Positions 36,284 through 45,751 of a DNA stretch of 64,000 bases are shown here, piece by piece (position 1 is the stretch's first letter; each line of letters starts with the position of its first letter). Location of the stretch: the NCBI GenBank assembly GCA_030425145.1, contig JAUHVK010000007.1, positions 104,488 through 168,487 of the forward strand, written 5' to 3'. The notes under the pieces are model-generated. The model ran no database searches and was not told the DNA's origin. It saw only the letters and a program-made list of their open reading frames with translations. A program made the translations under genes and the position numbers. Origin of the DNA: Alphaproteobacteria bacterium (GTDB lineage Bacteria > Pseudomonadota > Alphaproteobacteria > Rhodobacterales > Rhodobacteraceae).

Positions 36284-36853
36284 ATGAACGCACAACTGAC
36301 ACGCGAGAAGAGGCGCGAACGCGCTTTCCCGCTCCCCGACATGACCGACCCGCGCGCCGGCCATCTCATGACCCTCCGTGACATCGAACTTTTGCACGCG
36401 CGCCTGCGCGAGAGCGAGCACGCGCAGGAGGCGTACGGCTACCGCGACAGCCTCCGCGCCACCGTCGAAGAGCTTTGCGAGAGCATGCTCTCCGTCGCCG
36501 CCGCCGCCTCCCTGGCCGGGTACCGGCACGAGGGCGACGCTTGGCGCTACGCCTGCGCCGCAGAGTTCTCTGATGACGCTGACGAGCTGCTCGCCGCGCT
36601 GGACGATCTCCGCGCCGCGCTGCTCGAGAAAGAACCCGCTATCCGCAGGTTCTTGTTGTCCGCCCGGTCCAAGCTCTTCGCGAAGCGGAGCGCGGCCGTG
36701 CTGAGCCTCGCGCTGGACGCGGTCAGTCGCAAGAACCTCGAGGATTTCAAGATGATCGGCGGGATCGCCCGCGCGTCTCGCGACGTGATCGGGGACGCGC
36801 AGTCGTTCGCAGAAGAGTGGGACGCGGACGGCGCTTTGCCGTTCCAGCGCTGA
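36284..36853 (+). CDS. Unknown phage early protein
   Basis: 189 residues from ATG 36284, with AAAAAGGACC upstream. Highly charged and alpha-helical throughout, with Ala/Leu/Glu-rich helices and no motif I recognise. It lies 12 bases before the RecA-like ATPase gene under the leader element, so both probably act in early replication or its control. Confidence 0.7.
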   Translation: MNAQLTREKRRERAFPLPDMTDPRAGHLMTLRDIELLHARLRESEHAQEAYGYRDSLRATVEELCESMLSVAAAASLAGYRHEGDAWRYACAAEFSDDADELLAALDDLRAALLEKEPAIRRFLLSARSKLFAKRSAAVLSLALDAVSRKNLEDFKMIGGIARASRDVIGDAQSFAEEWDADGALPFQR

Positions 36854-36865
36854 GAGGACCAGAAT

Positions 36866-38344
36866 ATGTCATACGAATCGCTTTTTAATAAGATGCAGTT
36901 CGAGCTGGGTATGCTTGACCGCGGTCCTCGCCCCCTCGAACTTCTCGACGGCCACCTTCTGCCGAAGGGTACGGTAACGCTCATCGCAACAGACGCCGGG
37001 TCCGGCAAGAGCACCAGCTCGATCCGCGCCGGCGCGTCCGCAGCCGCGACCGGTCTCTGGACCATGATCGGCAGGAAGCAGCACCCCGAGCCGCTGAGGG
37101 TCGCGATCTTGCTCGGAGAAGACAACAACCGGTCCTTCGAATCCGTTCTCGCGGGCCTGCCTGACGATACGAAACTGCACATCCGGACGGGGGTGAACGA
37201 GAAGCGCCTTCTGATCTCCCCGTTCCTGTCTTTCGCAAAGACGCAAGAGGAGGGGGAGCTCTTCGACGTGGAAGGTAAGCCGACCGATCTCGGAAAATCG
37301 GTCATGCGCGCGATGCGGGAGTTCAAGCCTGACGTCATCGTCCTGGACACGTCTACCAGTCTCTCGGCGTGCTCATATCTCGACCGCCAGCACGCGAAAC
37401 ACACGATCAACGCGCTGAACGAGCTGGCCGATGACACGAACTCAGCCATCCTTCTGATGCTGCACCTGACGAAGACCGGGTCTGAAAAGCTGACGAAAGA
37501 GTCGACCGCGAACGATATGATCCGTGGCGTGTCCGGTTCTGCCGGCCTTATCGCCTCGACCCGTCACGCGCTGGCTTTCGCCCCGTGCCCGCCCGGCAAG
37601 TTCGAGAACGTCCAGATGTCGGACGAGCGAGACACTCTCTGGATGGTGGGCGTCAAGACGAACGCGATCCCGGACGCCGCGTTCAAGATCTTCCCCGTGA
37701 TCCGCGACTACAACGAGCGTGTCCTGCGCACCACCGACCTCGACGGGGTTCCGCTGCTTCAGACGGATGAAGGCGCTGAGAAGAAGTTGCAGGAAGAGCT
37801 CAGGGCGGCGCTGCCGCTGGCGATCCGGGCGGCGGCGGAGCTGCGCTCCCCGTTCATCCAGAAGGCCTCGAGCAAGCTCAGCGTGCAGGCGCTGGCGGCC
37901 GGACCGCTCGTCGACCTGCTGCCTAAGGCCTCAGCAAGCCAGATCACCGACGCGCTCAGCCAGCTCGAGCGGGACGGGAAGATCGTGCCCTGCACCGCCA
38001 GCCGGGCCGGCGGGTCTCTGGTATGGGACGTGCCCGACGGCGTGTTCGCGCGCGAGACCGAGTACGAGCAGATCACCGGCGAGAAGCTCACCGTACGCAA
38101 GGGCGCGCCGCTTTTCCTCGAACTGAAAGAGCGCATGGAGGACCTGCGCGCGGTCGACGCTGAGACTGAGATGCAGGCGGTCGAGAAGAAAGCAAGGGCG
38201 GCCGAAAAGGAGGCCCAGAAGGGTCAAGTGGAAGAGGAAACGGGTGAAGTGAAGGCACCAGCGGCGGAGGCTAAGGTGACGGGTGTCGAGCCGGGGTCGG
38301 ATGCGCTGGACGCGGAGCTGATGGCCGATCTCGACAACCTGTGA
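36866..38344 (+). CDS. RecA/RepA-like replicative ATPase
   Basis: 492 residues from ATG 36866 (GAGAGGACC upstream). Walker A is ATDAGSGKST near residue 45. ILLGEDNN, Walker B DVIVLDTST near 162, LMLHLTKTG and a following GLIASTRHAL give the AAA_25/RepA hexameric helicase pattern. A winged-helix-like region (about 320-390) with QITDALSQLERDGKI follows, and then a long acidic, Lys/Glu/Ala-rich tail. It is likely the phage replication helicase or helicase loader. A strong terminator follows. Confidence 0.8.
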   Translation: MSYESLFNKMQFELGMLDRGPRPLELLDGHLLPKGTVTLIATDAGSGKSTSSIRAGASAAATGLWTMIGRKQHPEPLRVAILLGEDNNRSFESVLAGLPDDTKLHIRTGVNEKRLLISPFLSFAKTQEEGELFDVEGKPTDLGKSVMRAMREFKPDVIVLDTSTSLSACSYLDRQHAKHTINALNELADDTNSAILLMLHLTKTGSEKLTKESTANDMIRGVSGSAGLIASTRHALAFAPCPPGKFENVQMSDERDTLWMVGVKTNAIPDAAFKIFPVIRDYNERVLRTTDLDGVPLLQTDEGAEKKLQEELRAALPLAIRAAAELRSPFIQKASSKLSVQALAAGPLVDLLPKASASQITDALSQLERDGKIVPCTASRAGGSLVWDVPDGVFARETEYEQITGEKLTVRKGAPLFLELKERMEDLRAVDAETEMQAVEKKARAAEKEAQKGQVEEETGEVKAPAAEAKVTGVEPGSDALDAELMADLDNL

Positions 38345-38366
38345 AGAGATCAAGGAGGACGAGAAC

Positions 38367-38392
38367 GGCCGGGCAGAACGCCCGGCCTTTTT
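38367..38392 (+). terminator. Rho-independent terminator
   Basis: GGCCGGGC and GCCCGGCC form a perfect 8-bp stem with a 5-base loop, followed by TTTTT. It ends the plus-strand replication unit just before the convergent integrase. Confidence 0.9.
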
Positions 38393-38394
38393 CG

Positions 38395-39453
38395 TTAGAG
38401 CTTCAGCGCGTCGCGCCCCTGTGACATGAAATCCGGTGAGTGGTGGCCGTAGACCTTCTCGACCATCGCGACCGAGCTGTGCCCTAAGAATCCGGCGACC
38501 TGCCACATCGGAACGCCGGCCTGAGCCATCCACGTTGCTGCGCTGTGGCGGAGGACGTGCGGGGTGAGCTTCGGGTTCAGACCGGCCCGCTTGACCGCCG
38601 CAGCGAACCCGGCCGCAACTGAATCGACCGGCCGCGCGGTGTACTCGATCACATAATCCGTCTGCGAGATCCTCCGCGCCTCCCGCAGCTCATCGACAAG
38701 ATCTTCACTGATCGGAACCATCGCCGCCTTCTTCTCCTTCCCCCTCTTCACCTCATCCTCCCCCCGCTTCCTTTGTCCACTCGCCCGAAAATCCACTCGC
38801 CCCCGGTCCAGATCAACATGCCGCCACTGAAGCGCGGTGATCGCCCCCGGCCGCGCGCCGGTCGCAAGGCCCAGCCGCACGAAAAGCCGCAGGTGCGGCA
38901 TGTGGCATTCCGCCAGAAGCCGGCGGGCCTCCTCTTTCGTGAGAAAGAGGTCTTTCGGCTCCGACGCGGCCGGCACGTCGAACTCGGGCGGCGGTAGCGT
39001 CGTCAGCCTGCGCGCGTGAGCGGACTTCCAGCCTGACAGGATGGTCCGGAGCTCCTGCCGGATGGTGGGGCCCTCCACCCCTTCCGCGAGACGGTCAGCG
39101 ACGTAGCTGCGAGACCAGTCGTAGTTCAACGTCGAAAGGGGCTTGTGGCCGCCGTGGCGCTCGATCGTCTTGACGATGTATTGCCATTTCCGCGACCACT
39201 GCCTCTCCGAGCCTGGTTTCGCCCGGTATTCGTCAGACCAGAATTTCAGCAGGTCCGAGAGCGTCTGAAGGCCGGCTTTCCCGGCCCGCGCGAGCTCCCC
39301 GGTCCGGTCCTCTTTGTACCGTGCGAGGAACTGAGCAGCTTCGGTCACGTCCGATTTTCCGGTCGTTATCCGTCTTTTCCCGTCCCGTACATGCCAGTTT
39401 TCGGAGCCCTTTACTTGAACGAGATACGGATCACGCGCCTGGTTCGCCATCAT
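38395..39453 (-). CDS. int: Tyrosine-family phage integrase
   Basis: 352 residues. An N-terminal SAM-like core-binding domain (about 60-150) precedes the catalytic domain. The catalytic residues are visible: Arg in TGARPGAITAL, the His-x-x-Arg box in HVLRHSAATWM, His in GFLGHSS and the Tyr nucleophile in VEKVYGHHS. The gene lies nearly 6 kb inside the tRNA-Ser attachment site, where most integrases would be adjacent. Its start overlaps the XRE gene by 23 bases. Two copies of GGGCGAGTGGA occur in its coding sequence. Confidence 0.92.
   Translation of the reverse strand: MMANQARDPYLVQVKGSENWHVRDGKRRITTGKSDVTEAAQFLARYKEDRTGELARAGKAGLQTLSDLLKFWSDEYRAKPGSERQWSRKWQYIVKTIERHGGHKPLSTLNYDWSRSYVADRLAEGVEGPTIRQELRTILSGWKSAHARRLTTLPPPEFDVPAASEPKDLFLTKEEARRLLAECHMPHLRLFVRLGLATGARPGAITALQWRHVDLDRGRVDFRASGQRKRGEDEVKRGKEKKAAMVPISEDLVDELREARRISQTDYVIEYTARPVDSVAAGFAAAVKRAGLNPKLTPHVLRHSAATWMAQAGVPMWQVAGFLGHSSVAMVEKVYGHHSPDFMSQGRDALKL
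38761..38786 (-). repeat. Dispersed 26-nt element, copy e
   Basis: On the minus strand it begins GGGCGAGTGGACAAAGGAAG and ends CGGGGG, inside the integrase gene. A further bare core (GGGCGAGTGGA) follows at 38792-38802. It is the most divergent copy. Confidence 0.45.
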
Positions 39454-39871
39454 TCATCTCCTCCGCCTCGCGCTCCGCGATCCATCTCCGCTCATCCGCC
39501 ACCAGCTCCAGCACCCGCGCCATGGTCCCGTGGCGCATGTCCATGGCGAGCTTTAAGTGCACGAAATCCGGATCCCCCGAGCTCGGCGGCCCGATGACGT
39601 ACGGCTGACTCGCTAACGAGGGCTGCCCTTTCTTTTTCTTGCGTAGATATAATCGGCCGGAGTCGATCTCCTTGTCTTCCACGCCGAAAAGATCTGCCAA
39701 CACATAGACCTTCTCGACCGGCGGCCGGGTCTTGCCGGTCGCGTAGCGGTGGAACGCATCCCGGCTGATCCCGGCGCGGCGCGCCAGCTCCGCGTGTGAT
39801 AACCCGGTCTCGTTCGCCAGCCTGCTGATGTTTACGGCCCATTCCGGGAGCTCATCGTCATCATGTCTCAT
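39431..39871 (-). CDS. XRE-type helix-turn-helix regulator
   Basis: 146 residues from ATG 39871, with AGGAGGACC upstream. The HTH (about 15-70) reads LANETGLSHAELARRAGISR and DAFHRYATGKTRPP. The C-terminal part (FVHLKLAMDMRHGTMARVLEL) may dimerise. It precedes and overlaps the integrase gene, so it may be a lysogeny regulator or control integration. Confidence 0.85.
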   Translation of the reverse strand: MRHDDDELPEWAVNISRLANETGLSHAELARRAGISRDAFHRYATGKTRPPVEKVYVLADLFGVEDKEIDSGRLYLRKKKKGQPSLASQPYVIGPPSSGDPDFVHLKLAMDMRHGTMARVLELVADERRWIAEREAEEMNDGEPGA

Positions 39872-39926
39872 GCGGTCCTCCTGCGTTGCATGAGACAAGC
39901 ATACAAGCCGCCGCGTCGCGCGCAAG

Positions 39927-40856
39927 TCAGAAGGCACGGTATGTCAGAGATGCGGAGAGCGTCGGGTTCTCGTCGACCCCATCAGACACCGCCTCGTTGA
40001 TCACCTGGCCGTTTGACACCGCGACGAACGCGCCGCTTACCGCGTCCCGGATGTAGCCCGCCGGCCCGACCCACAGCTGCCTCGACACGTACGCGACCCC
40101 GATCAGCAACGCGTACCCGAAACCCGGAGCTACAACCCCGGCCGATGCGAGGGCCGCCTCGTACGCGGATCGCGGTGCGGGCAGGCTCGCGCTCAGCAGC
40201 GACGCGTGAACGCCGGGCGCGCTTGACCCTGAGAAACCGCCGCCGCTCGGGGTCCTCGCTGTGAACGCCCCGTCCGGTCCGGACAGGATCGAAGAGGCGA
40301 GGGACTGCTGTCCGAAACGCGCCCCCTGAAAGTTGTTCGAGACTTGCTTGTCGGACCCGACGCCGAGCGCGAACGTCAACGCGACGTCGTATTCAGACCG
40401 GAACGTCCCGGCCAGGATCGCGCTCGTCTCTTCCGGTGCTGACCAGACCGCCATGTCCTGCTCATACGCTTCGATGGCACCCGTCGCGATCGGCGTCGCG
40501 TCCGATCCGGCCCGGCCGAGGTCCGCGCTGATCCGGAAGAACCGGCCCTGCGGCAGCTGCGCGGCCGGGATCGAGATGTCCAGAACCGCGATGTTGCCGG
40601 TCGTCGCCACGTAGGAGACGTAGGAGACCAGCGAAGGGTCCACCGAGACCCGGCCGGCGCCGTTCAGATACCGCTCCTGCCGCACCCCGGCGACCTGCGC
40701 GACAGGCCGGAACGGGGTCTGCGCCTCTCCCCGCGCCGAGCCCAGCCCGCCCGACGCGGTCCGGGCCGGGACCGATGACGGCCGCAGCAGCGCCGGCCGC
40801 TTCGGCTTCGGCTCCGGCAGCTGCGATCCGCGCACGTATTGTTCAAGCTGTCTCAT
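39927..40856 (-). CDS. Putative tail tip or receptor-binding protein
   Basis: 309 residues, last in the structural operon. Gly/Ser/Ala-rich and beta-type throughout, with a proline-rich N-terminus (SQLPEPKPKRPALLRP). No recognised domain. The position after the presumed tail hub suits a tail tip or host-contact protein. Confidence 0.6.
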   Translation of the reverse strand: MRQLEQYVRGSQLPEPKPKRPALLRPSSVPARTASGGLGSARGEAQTPFRPVAQVAGVRQERYLNGAGRVSVDPSLVSYVSYVATTGNIAVLDISIPAAQLPQGRFFRISADLGRAGSDATPIATGAIEAYEQDMAVWSAPEETSAILAGTFRSEYDVALTFALGVGSDKQVSNNFQGARFGQQSLASSILSGPDGAFTARTPSGGGFSGSSAPGVHASLLSASLPAPRSAYEAALASAGVVAPGFGYALLIGVAYVSRQLWVGPAGYIRDAVSGAFVAVSNGQVINEAVSDGVDENPTLSASLTYRAF

Positions 40857-40857
40857 G

Positions 40858-42687
40858 TCAGTCCCCGCCCGCTTCTAAGTTGATGTCCGCGACGATACTG
40901 ACCGTCCCGACCGGCTGCGCGGTCACCTCGACCATGGTCTCGTCTACGGGCTCCAGCGACACGAACTCCGCGTCAAGTTCGGTCGGGTTCTCTTGCAGTG
41001 TGCGCTCGATCACTTCTTTCGCCGCGGCGTCGTCCACATCCTGCGCCCACAGGTACCCGAAACTCGCAAACCTGCTCATCTCGGCGCCCAGATCGAGGTC
41101 CCGGATCAGCGATTCCTGATTCAGGTGATCGTTCCGGATCCGGGCGTAGCGGAACGCGCGCATACCGTTATCAACGCCGATCTCGCGGCAGTACGTCACC
41201 ACGTCCGGCTCATCCGGGGCCTCATACGCCGGGACGAACGCCGGGACGCTTGAAGCGCTCTCCGCGCGACCGACCGACGCGCCGATCTCGACATCCGCAT
41301 AAGCCTGCCCGTCGCCCGAAACGACAAGCTCGAGCGCGACGATCTTGCCGGTCATCGCGTCGCCCGGGATCCGGTCATCAGAGATCCGGACCACGCTCGC
41401 CGAGTTAAGCCCGATCGCGTCGCCCAGGGGGACCTGAAAGAATGCCGTCACGCACCGCGCTGACTTGCGCAGGCGGGCCTCCGCCCGGGCGACCGCCGCG
41501 TCCAACACCGGCTCGAAAAACGGCTGGGAAGCCAGCGCCGGCTCCGCGAGCCCGCCCTTGTCGACGGTCATGAAAAACGTGTTGTTCGCGAAGCCGTCAT
41601 TCGACGTCGACGGCGCCCGGAACGTCGTCTGAAGCTGCAGCAAACCGTCCGGAACGACGTCTTTCCCGTCCGCTTGCAGCGCGACCAGCTCCGGTTCCGG
41701 GAATACGACAACTGGCTGCAGATCCGCCTGGACCTCGACCCGGACCCGCTCACGTCGCGGTTGCCGGTAGAAGGCGCTGAGCACCAGATTCCCGTCGAAC
41801 CGGGTCCGGAACACGTCCAGGCTCCACGTCGGCTCGGTGTATGCCGGGTCGCGCGGCGCGGCGACCGTCACGTCGACCTCCAAGGTGATCTTCTCGACCT
41901 CCGCGACCTCGAGATACCCGCTCTTGACCGTCCACCCGCCATCAAGCGTGTCACCCGGCGCCGGCCAGCGGGTCGCAAAATCGTCGCCAGTGAAGCTCTT
42001 CGGGTTCCCGCCGAACATGTCCGCAAGCATTCCCACAGCTACGCCCTGAGGGTCCGCTTCGAGCGGCACTGACAAGACCGGCGAGGTCTGCTCCCAGGCC
42101 ACGTCCAGCTCGACCGCGACGCGGTCCAGCGGCGCGGAACCGAATGTGACCTCAAACCTATCCTCGAGCGGTGTCAAATCGACAACCTGCTGCGTTCCCT
42201 CGTTCGAGATCGGCGCGAGCGCGAGCTCACCCGTGGCCCGGTCCCAATGCGGCAGGGCCGCGAAACCCTCGAGCGTGGCGGTCAGGTCAGCCCGGTCCGC
42301 CTCAGCGACCAGCGCGGGGTGGTAGCGCGGGCTTTGCTGGAGCTGCTGCACGAAAGCGGCTTGAACCGCCGCGTGATCATCCGGACGCCCGATGAACTCG
42401 ACCTCCAGCACCTCCCCGGTGATCGACGCGGGAACGCCCACGACCCGACCAGAAAACAGCAGGACAACTTGGCCGTCGACTTCCGCTGAGATGAACGCGC
42501 GCTGCCGGCTGACCGGTGACAGGAGCCCCCGGCGCGGGTTTTTGATTTCCACGCTCGCCACGGCGAACGCGCCTTCTTCTTCGGAGATCCGGACCGCGAA
42601 CACGTCCTCATCTTCGCGAGCGTGGGTGATCGCGTCGAACTGCTCGCCGGGCTCAACCCATGCGAAATAGACCTTCCCAACGCTCAT
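40858..42687 (-). CDS. Large tail tip/baseplate hub-like protein
   Basis: 609 residues from ATG 42687, with GGAGG upstream. The N-terminal domain (VGKVYFAWVEPGEQF, EIKNPRRGLLSP) looks like the beta-rich opening of tail hub proteins. The rest is beta-rich with no catalytic motif. It follows the tape measure and a small tail gene, so a hub or baseplate role is inferred from gene order. Confidence 0.6.
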   Translation of the reverse strand: MSVGKVYFAWVEPGEQFDAITHAREDEDVFAVRISEEEGAFAVASVEIKNPRRGLLSPVSRQRAFISAEVDGQVVLLFSGRVVGVPASITGEVLEVEFIGRPDDHAAVQAAFVQQLQQSPRYHPALVAEADRADLTATLEGFAALPHWDRATGELALAPISNEGTQQVVDLTPLEDRFEVTFGSAPLDRVAVELDVAWEQTSPVLSVPLEADPQGVAVGMLADMFGGNPKSFTGDDFATRWPAPGDTLDGGWTVKSGYLEVAEVEKITLEVDVTVAAPRDPAYTEPTWSLDVFRTRFDGNLVLSAFYRQPRRERVRVEVQADLQPVVVFPEPELVALQADGKDVVPDGLLQLQTTFRAPSTSNDGFANNTFFMTVDKGGLAEPALASQPFFEPVLDAAVARAEARLRKSARCVTAFFQVPLGDAIGLNSASVVRISDDRIPGDAMTGKIVALELVVSGDGQAYADVEIGASVGRAESASSVPAFVPAYEAPDEPDVVTYCREIGVDNGMRAFRYARIRNDHLNQESLIRDLDLGAEMSRFASFGYLWAQDVDDAAAKEVIERTLQENPTELDAEFVSLEPVDETMVEVTAQPVGTVSIVADINLEAGGD

Positions 42688-42688
42688 C

Positions 42689-43228
42689 TCACGCCTCCTC
42701 GAGTTCAAGCGACCATGTGGCGGAGGCGTCCCACTCGTCACCCGAAGATGACGCGATGATCACCCGGCATGATAGGACCGGCTGATACTCGAGCTGCACC
42801 GAAGGAGATGCGGGAGGCAGGATGACCGTCCGGCCGTCAAGCGATAGCGTTGCGCCCTCGATCTTCTCGCCGGTGATCGCGTCCAGGACCCGCCAAGAAC
42901 CTTCCCGTGCGGGGCGCTCCAGGGCGATCGATGCGGCCCCAGGCGCCGCGTAGGCGGTCCACACAACCGGCGCCGCGACGGTCACAAGCTGACCGCGCCA
43001 CAGCCCCCGGAGATCGGGAAGGGCCTGGCCGGTCGCGGTGAGCGAGAGCCTGTATTTCCGGAGCTGCGGGCGCGTGAGGTCGACCAGATCGCCGTTGACA
43101 GTCCGGCGGAGTTCACCGGGATAGACCTGATCAAAGCTCGACTGGATGCCCCGCGCGGCGCCGGGCGGGAAGAACAACGCGACGGAAGACCCGTCGCGCT
43201 GAATGAGAATTTCGGATTCGCTTGTCAC
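42689..43228 (-). CDS. Tail protein, distal-tail position
   Basis: 179 residues. The start is GTG 43228: AGGTGG is five bases upstream and the GTG overlaps the tape-measure stop as GTGA; an earlier GTG at 43237 has no SD. Beta-rich, no motif recognised. Its place directly after the tape measure is that of a distal tail protein. Confidence 0.6.
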   Translation of the reverse strand: MTSESEILIQRDGSSVALFFPPGAARGIQSSFDQVYPGELRRTVNGDLVDLTRPQLRKYRLSLTATGQALPDLRGLWRGQLVTVAAPVVWTAYAAPGAASIALERPAREGSWRVLDAITGEKIEGATLSLDGRTVILPPASPSVQLEYQPVLSCRVIIASSSGDEWDASATWSLELEEA

Positions 43229-45540
43229 CGGTACCACCTGGGCTTTCTTGTTGCTTGCGCCGTTGCGGATCGCCGCAGCCGCTTCTCAAGTGCTCCGACA
43301 GCGTCCGCGTCACCCGTCAGCTCCGCCTGCGAACCGTCCGGCAAGTTCAAGATAACCGGCCGGCCGCCAGCCCGCGCGGGCGCGCCGGACATGATCCCGG
43401 CGGAGAGCGCGGGGGACGGCATGCTCACCAGCCCGCCGGTCGCGAACGCCGGAAGTGCGCCGTTGTTCAGCCGCTCGAAGAACCCGGCGCCGAACTTCTT
43501 CACCGCGGCGGCCCGGATCACAAATTCACCCCGAGACAGCCTCGCCAGGATGCTATCGCTCGTCGCCGTGCCGGGCCCGAAGACCCGACCACCGGTCGAG
43601 AAGGCCGGGAGGGGTGCGGCGGACGCACCAGTCGACAGGCCCTCCGCAAGCGTTTTGCGGACATCGTCAGACAGCTCGATGCCCTGGACCTTGAGCGTGG
43701 TCTCGAGCTCTGAAAGCTGCGCCTGCGCCTCCGGCGAGAGCGTCGCGCCCTGAACGTCCAGCTCCGTCCCGACATAAGCACGACCGTCCCGCAGTGGCAC
43801 GCCCAGCTCAGAGAACGCCAGCTCGAACCCGCGCCTTGCCGCTTCCGGATCGGTCTCGACGATCGCTTTGAGCTGCGTCTCCGCGCCCTCGAAGTCAACC
43901 GCACCCGGCCCGATACCGATCTTGTCGAAGGCCCCGGCGATAGCGTTCGCAGCTCTCACCCCGAACCGGTTTTTCACGCTCTCGATGAACGCCAGCTGAT
44001 ACGCGGCGCCCGCTGCGTCTCCAGATGTCGCGGCGATCTCGTTCGCGCGCTGGCCGACCTCCTCAAGCTGGCTCTCCGCCACCCGAGCGCCCCGGATCGA
44101 GGCCAGGAGTCCGACTGTTGCGGCCGCGATGCCGGACACGCCCGAAAAGACCGTCGCAAGCACTGTCAGTCCGAGGCGCGCTACGTTGATGAGAAGACCC
44201 AGCGCGCCAGTGAGTTTCGCCACGACAAGCGCGATACCCAGCTGCTGCCCGCTGATCGCGGAATCGCCCGAAAGCCCGAAGAAACCGTTCAGCGCCTGCG
44301 CCGCGCCGTCCAAGAGCCGCTTCAGCTCCTCGAGGACCGGTTTGATCACATTCCTGTATGCTCTACCGACGTCGTCAGAGAACCGGTTCCAGGTCTCTCT
44401 GATCGGCTCAAGCGCGGTGTTCTCAAGCGGCCCCTCCTCGCCGGACAAGATCGCGTATGCGTCCCGCGCCACGCTCTGCGCCCGCTCCATCCCATCGACG
44501 AGCTCCTGGACTCGGTCGCGCAGGCCGGACAAGAACGGGCTCTCGATGTCACCGCCGGTCAGCAGCGCCTGAAGATCCCGGAGGTTCTGCGCGTAGCGCG
44601 CAACCCACTCGATCTGCGGCTCCTCCCCGTTCAGAACGCGGATCACATCGCGGATCCCGTCCCGGATCTGCCCCCATTTCGCTTCCGCCCAGCCGTCGAT
44701 CGCGTCCCGGTTCTCAGTGAGATAGTCCGACAGGTCCTGCGCGCCGCGCTGCAGATCCGGCGCGACGATCAGGCTCAGCCGGTCACGCAGCGCGGCGAGG
44801 CTCGAGAAGAGCTCACGCCGGGCTTGCACCGTGTTCCGCGCGAGATCGACTTGCGACTGAGACAGGACCCGCCCCAGCCTCTCCGCCTCCGTCGCCTGCC
44901 TCCGGATACCCTCACTGCCCTGATTCAGCAGCGTTATCGCGCGCGCGCCGTCGTCTCCCGCGAAGATCGAGAGGGCACCGGTCTTCGCAGTCCCGTCCTC
45001 CATCTCGGCGACGGAATCGGCGAGCTCCAGAAAAAGCTCGTTCAGCGGCTTGAGCCTGCCGCGCGCGTCGACAGCTGAGACGCCCAGGTCCGCAAGCTGC
45101 GCGGCCGAGCCTTCCGCGCCTATAGAGGCGTCGAAAGATTTGTCTGCTAAGTTGACGAGGAACCCTTGCAACGCCTCAACGTCGAACCCGGCCCGCTCGG
45201 CGGCGAACGCGAGCTGCTGATACTGCGCGAGCGTCAGTCCGACGGATTTCGCGAACCGCTCCTGCGCGGCGATCCCGTCCAGCGAGTCGCTCGCGGCCGC
45301 AGTCAGACCCGCGCCCAGGGCGCCGATCGCAAGACCGGCAGCGCCCACCGCCCGGCCCATAGACCTGGCCGCGCTGCCAACGCGCAGGAGGCCACGGCGC
45401 GCGATATCAGCACGCCGGCCGATCGTTTCGACGGACCGGCCGACCCGGCGCGAGGCGGTCGAGACGCGCCGGAACGCGGCGGTGATCGCCTCGACCCCCT
45501 CCGCGCTCAGACGGATGATTATGTCATTGTTTTGTGACAC
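43225..45540 (-). CDS. Tail tape measure protein
   Basis: 771 residues from GTG 45540 (GGGAG upstream). Long helical N-terminus (AITAAFRRVSTASRRVGRS), a Gly/Ala-rich hydrophobic region (AVGAAGLAIGALGAGLTAA), a SVGLTLAQYQQLAFAAERAG segment common in tape measure proteins, and further hydrophobic helices near 430-480. It sets tail length; 771 residues implies roughly 115 nm at the usual 0.15 nm per residue. It is the longest gene in the prophage. Confidence 0.88.
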   Translation of the reverse strand: MSQNNDIIIRLSAEGVEAITAAFRRVSTASRRVGRSVETIGRRADIARRGLLRVGSAARSMGRAVGAAGLAIGALGAGLTAAASDSLDGIAAQERFAKSVGLTLAQYQQLAFAAERAGFDVEALQGFLVNLADKSFDASIGAEGSAAQLADLGVSAVDARGRLKPLNELFLELADSVAEMEDGTAKTGALSIFAGDDGARAITLLNQGSEGIRRQATEAERLGRVLSQSQVDLARNTVQARRELFSSLAALRDRLSLIVAPDLQRGAQDLSDYLTENRDAIDGWAEAKWGQIRDGIRDVIRVLNGEEPQIEWVARYAQNLRDLQALLTGGDIESPFLSGLRDRVQELVDGMERAQSVARDAYAILSGEEGPLENTALEPIRETWNRFSDDVGRAYRNVIKPVLEELKRLLDGAAQALNGFFGLSGDSAISGQQLGIALVVAKLTGALGLLINVARLGLTVLATVFSGVSGIAAATVGLLASIRGARVAESQLEEVGQRANEIAATSGDAAGAAYQLAFIESVKNRFGVRAANAIAGAFDKIGIGPGAVDFEGAETQLKAIVETDPEAARRGFELAFSELGVPLRDGRAYVGTELDVQGATLSPEAQAQLSELETTLKVQGIELSDDVRKTLAEGLSTGASAAPLPAFSTGGRVFGPGTATSDSILARLSRGEFVIRAAAVKKFGAGFFERLNNGALPAFATGGLVSMPSPALSAGIMSGAPARAGGRPVILNLPDGSQAELTGDADAVGALEKRLRRSATAQATRKPRWYR

Positions 45541-45751
45541 TTGTCAGCTCCCGCAACAGTTTGTCCGCGTCTTTCTTCTCGCCGTGCTGCGCGACGCGGT
45601 GAACGGTGAAGAGCTCAACGAGATCGCGGGACCGGCTCTCGTGCTCGAGACCCATGATCGCGCCGAGCTGGCGCGGGGTGAGCCCAAGCGCCGCGTCGAG
45701 AGAGCCGTACGCGCGGGCGGCAACATGCACCGCCCGCGCCACGTCCTGCAT
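45524..45751 (-). CDS. Tail assembly chaperone, small second protein
   Basis: 75 residues: helical, with AALGLTPRQLGAIMGLEHES. It starts by sharing the A of its ATG with the stop of the previous gene (TGATG) and overlaps the tape-measure start. The position matches the gpT/GT chaperone component. I see no convincing slippery heptamer at the junction, so separate translation is the simpler reading. Confidence 0.65.
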   Translation of the reverse strand: MQDVARAVHVAARAYGSLDAALGLTPRQLGAIMGLEHESRSRDLVELFTVHRVAQHGEKKDADKLLRELTSVTKQ

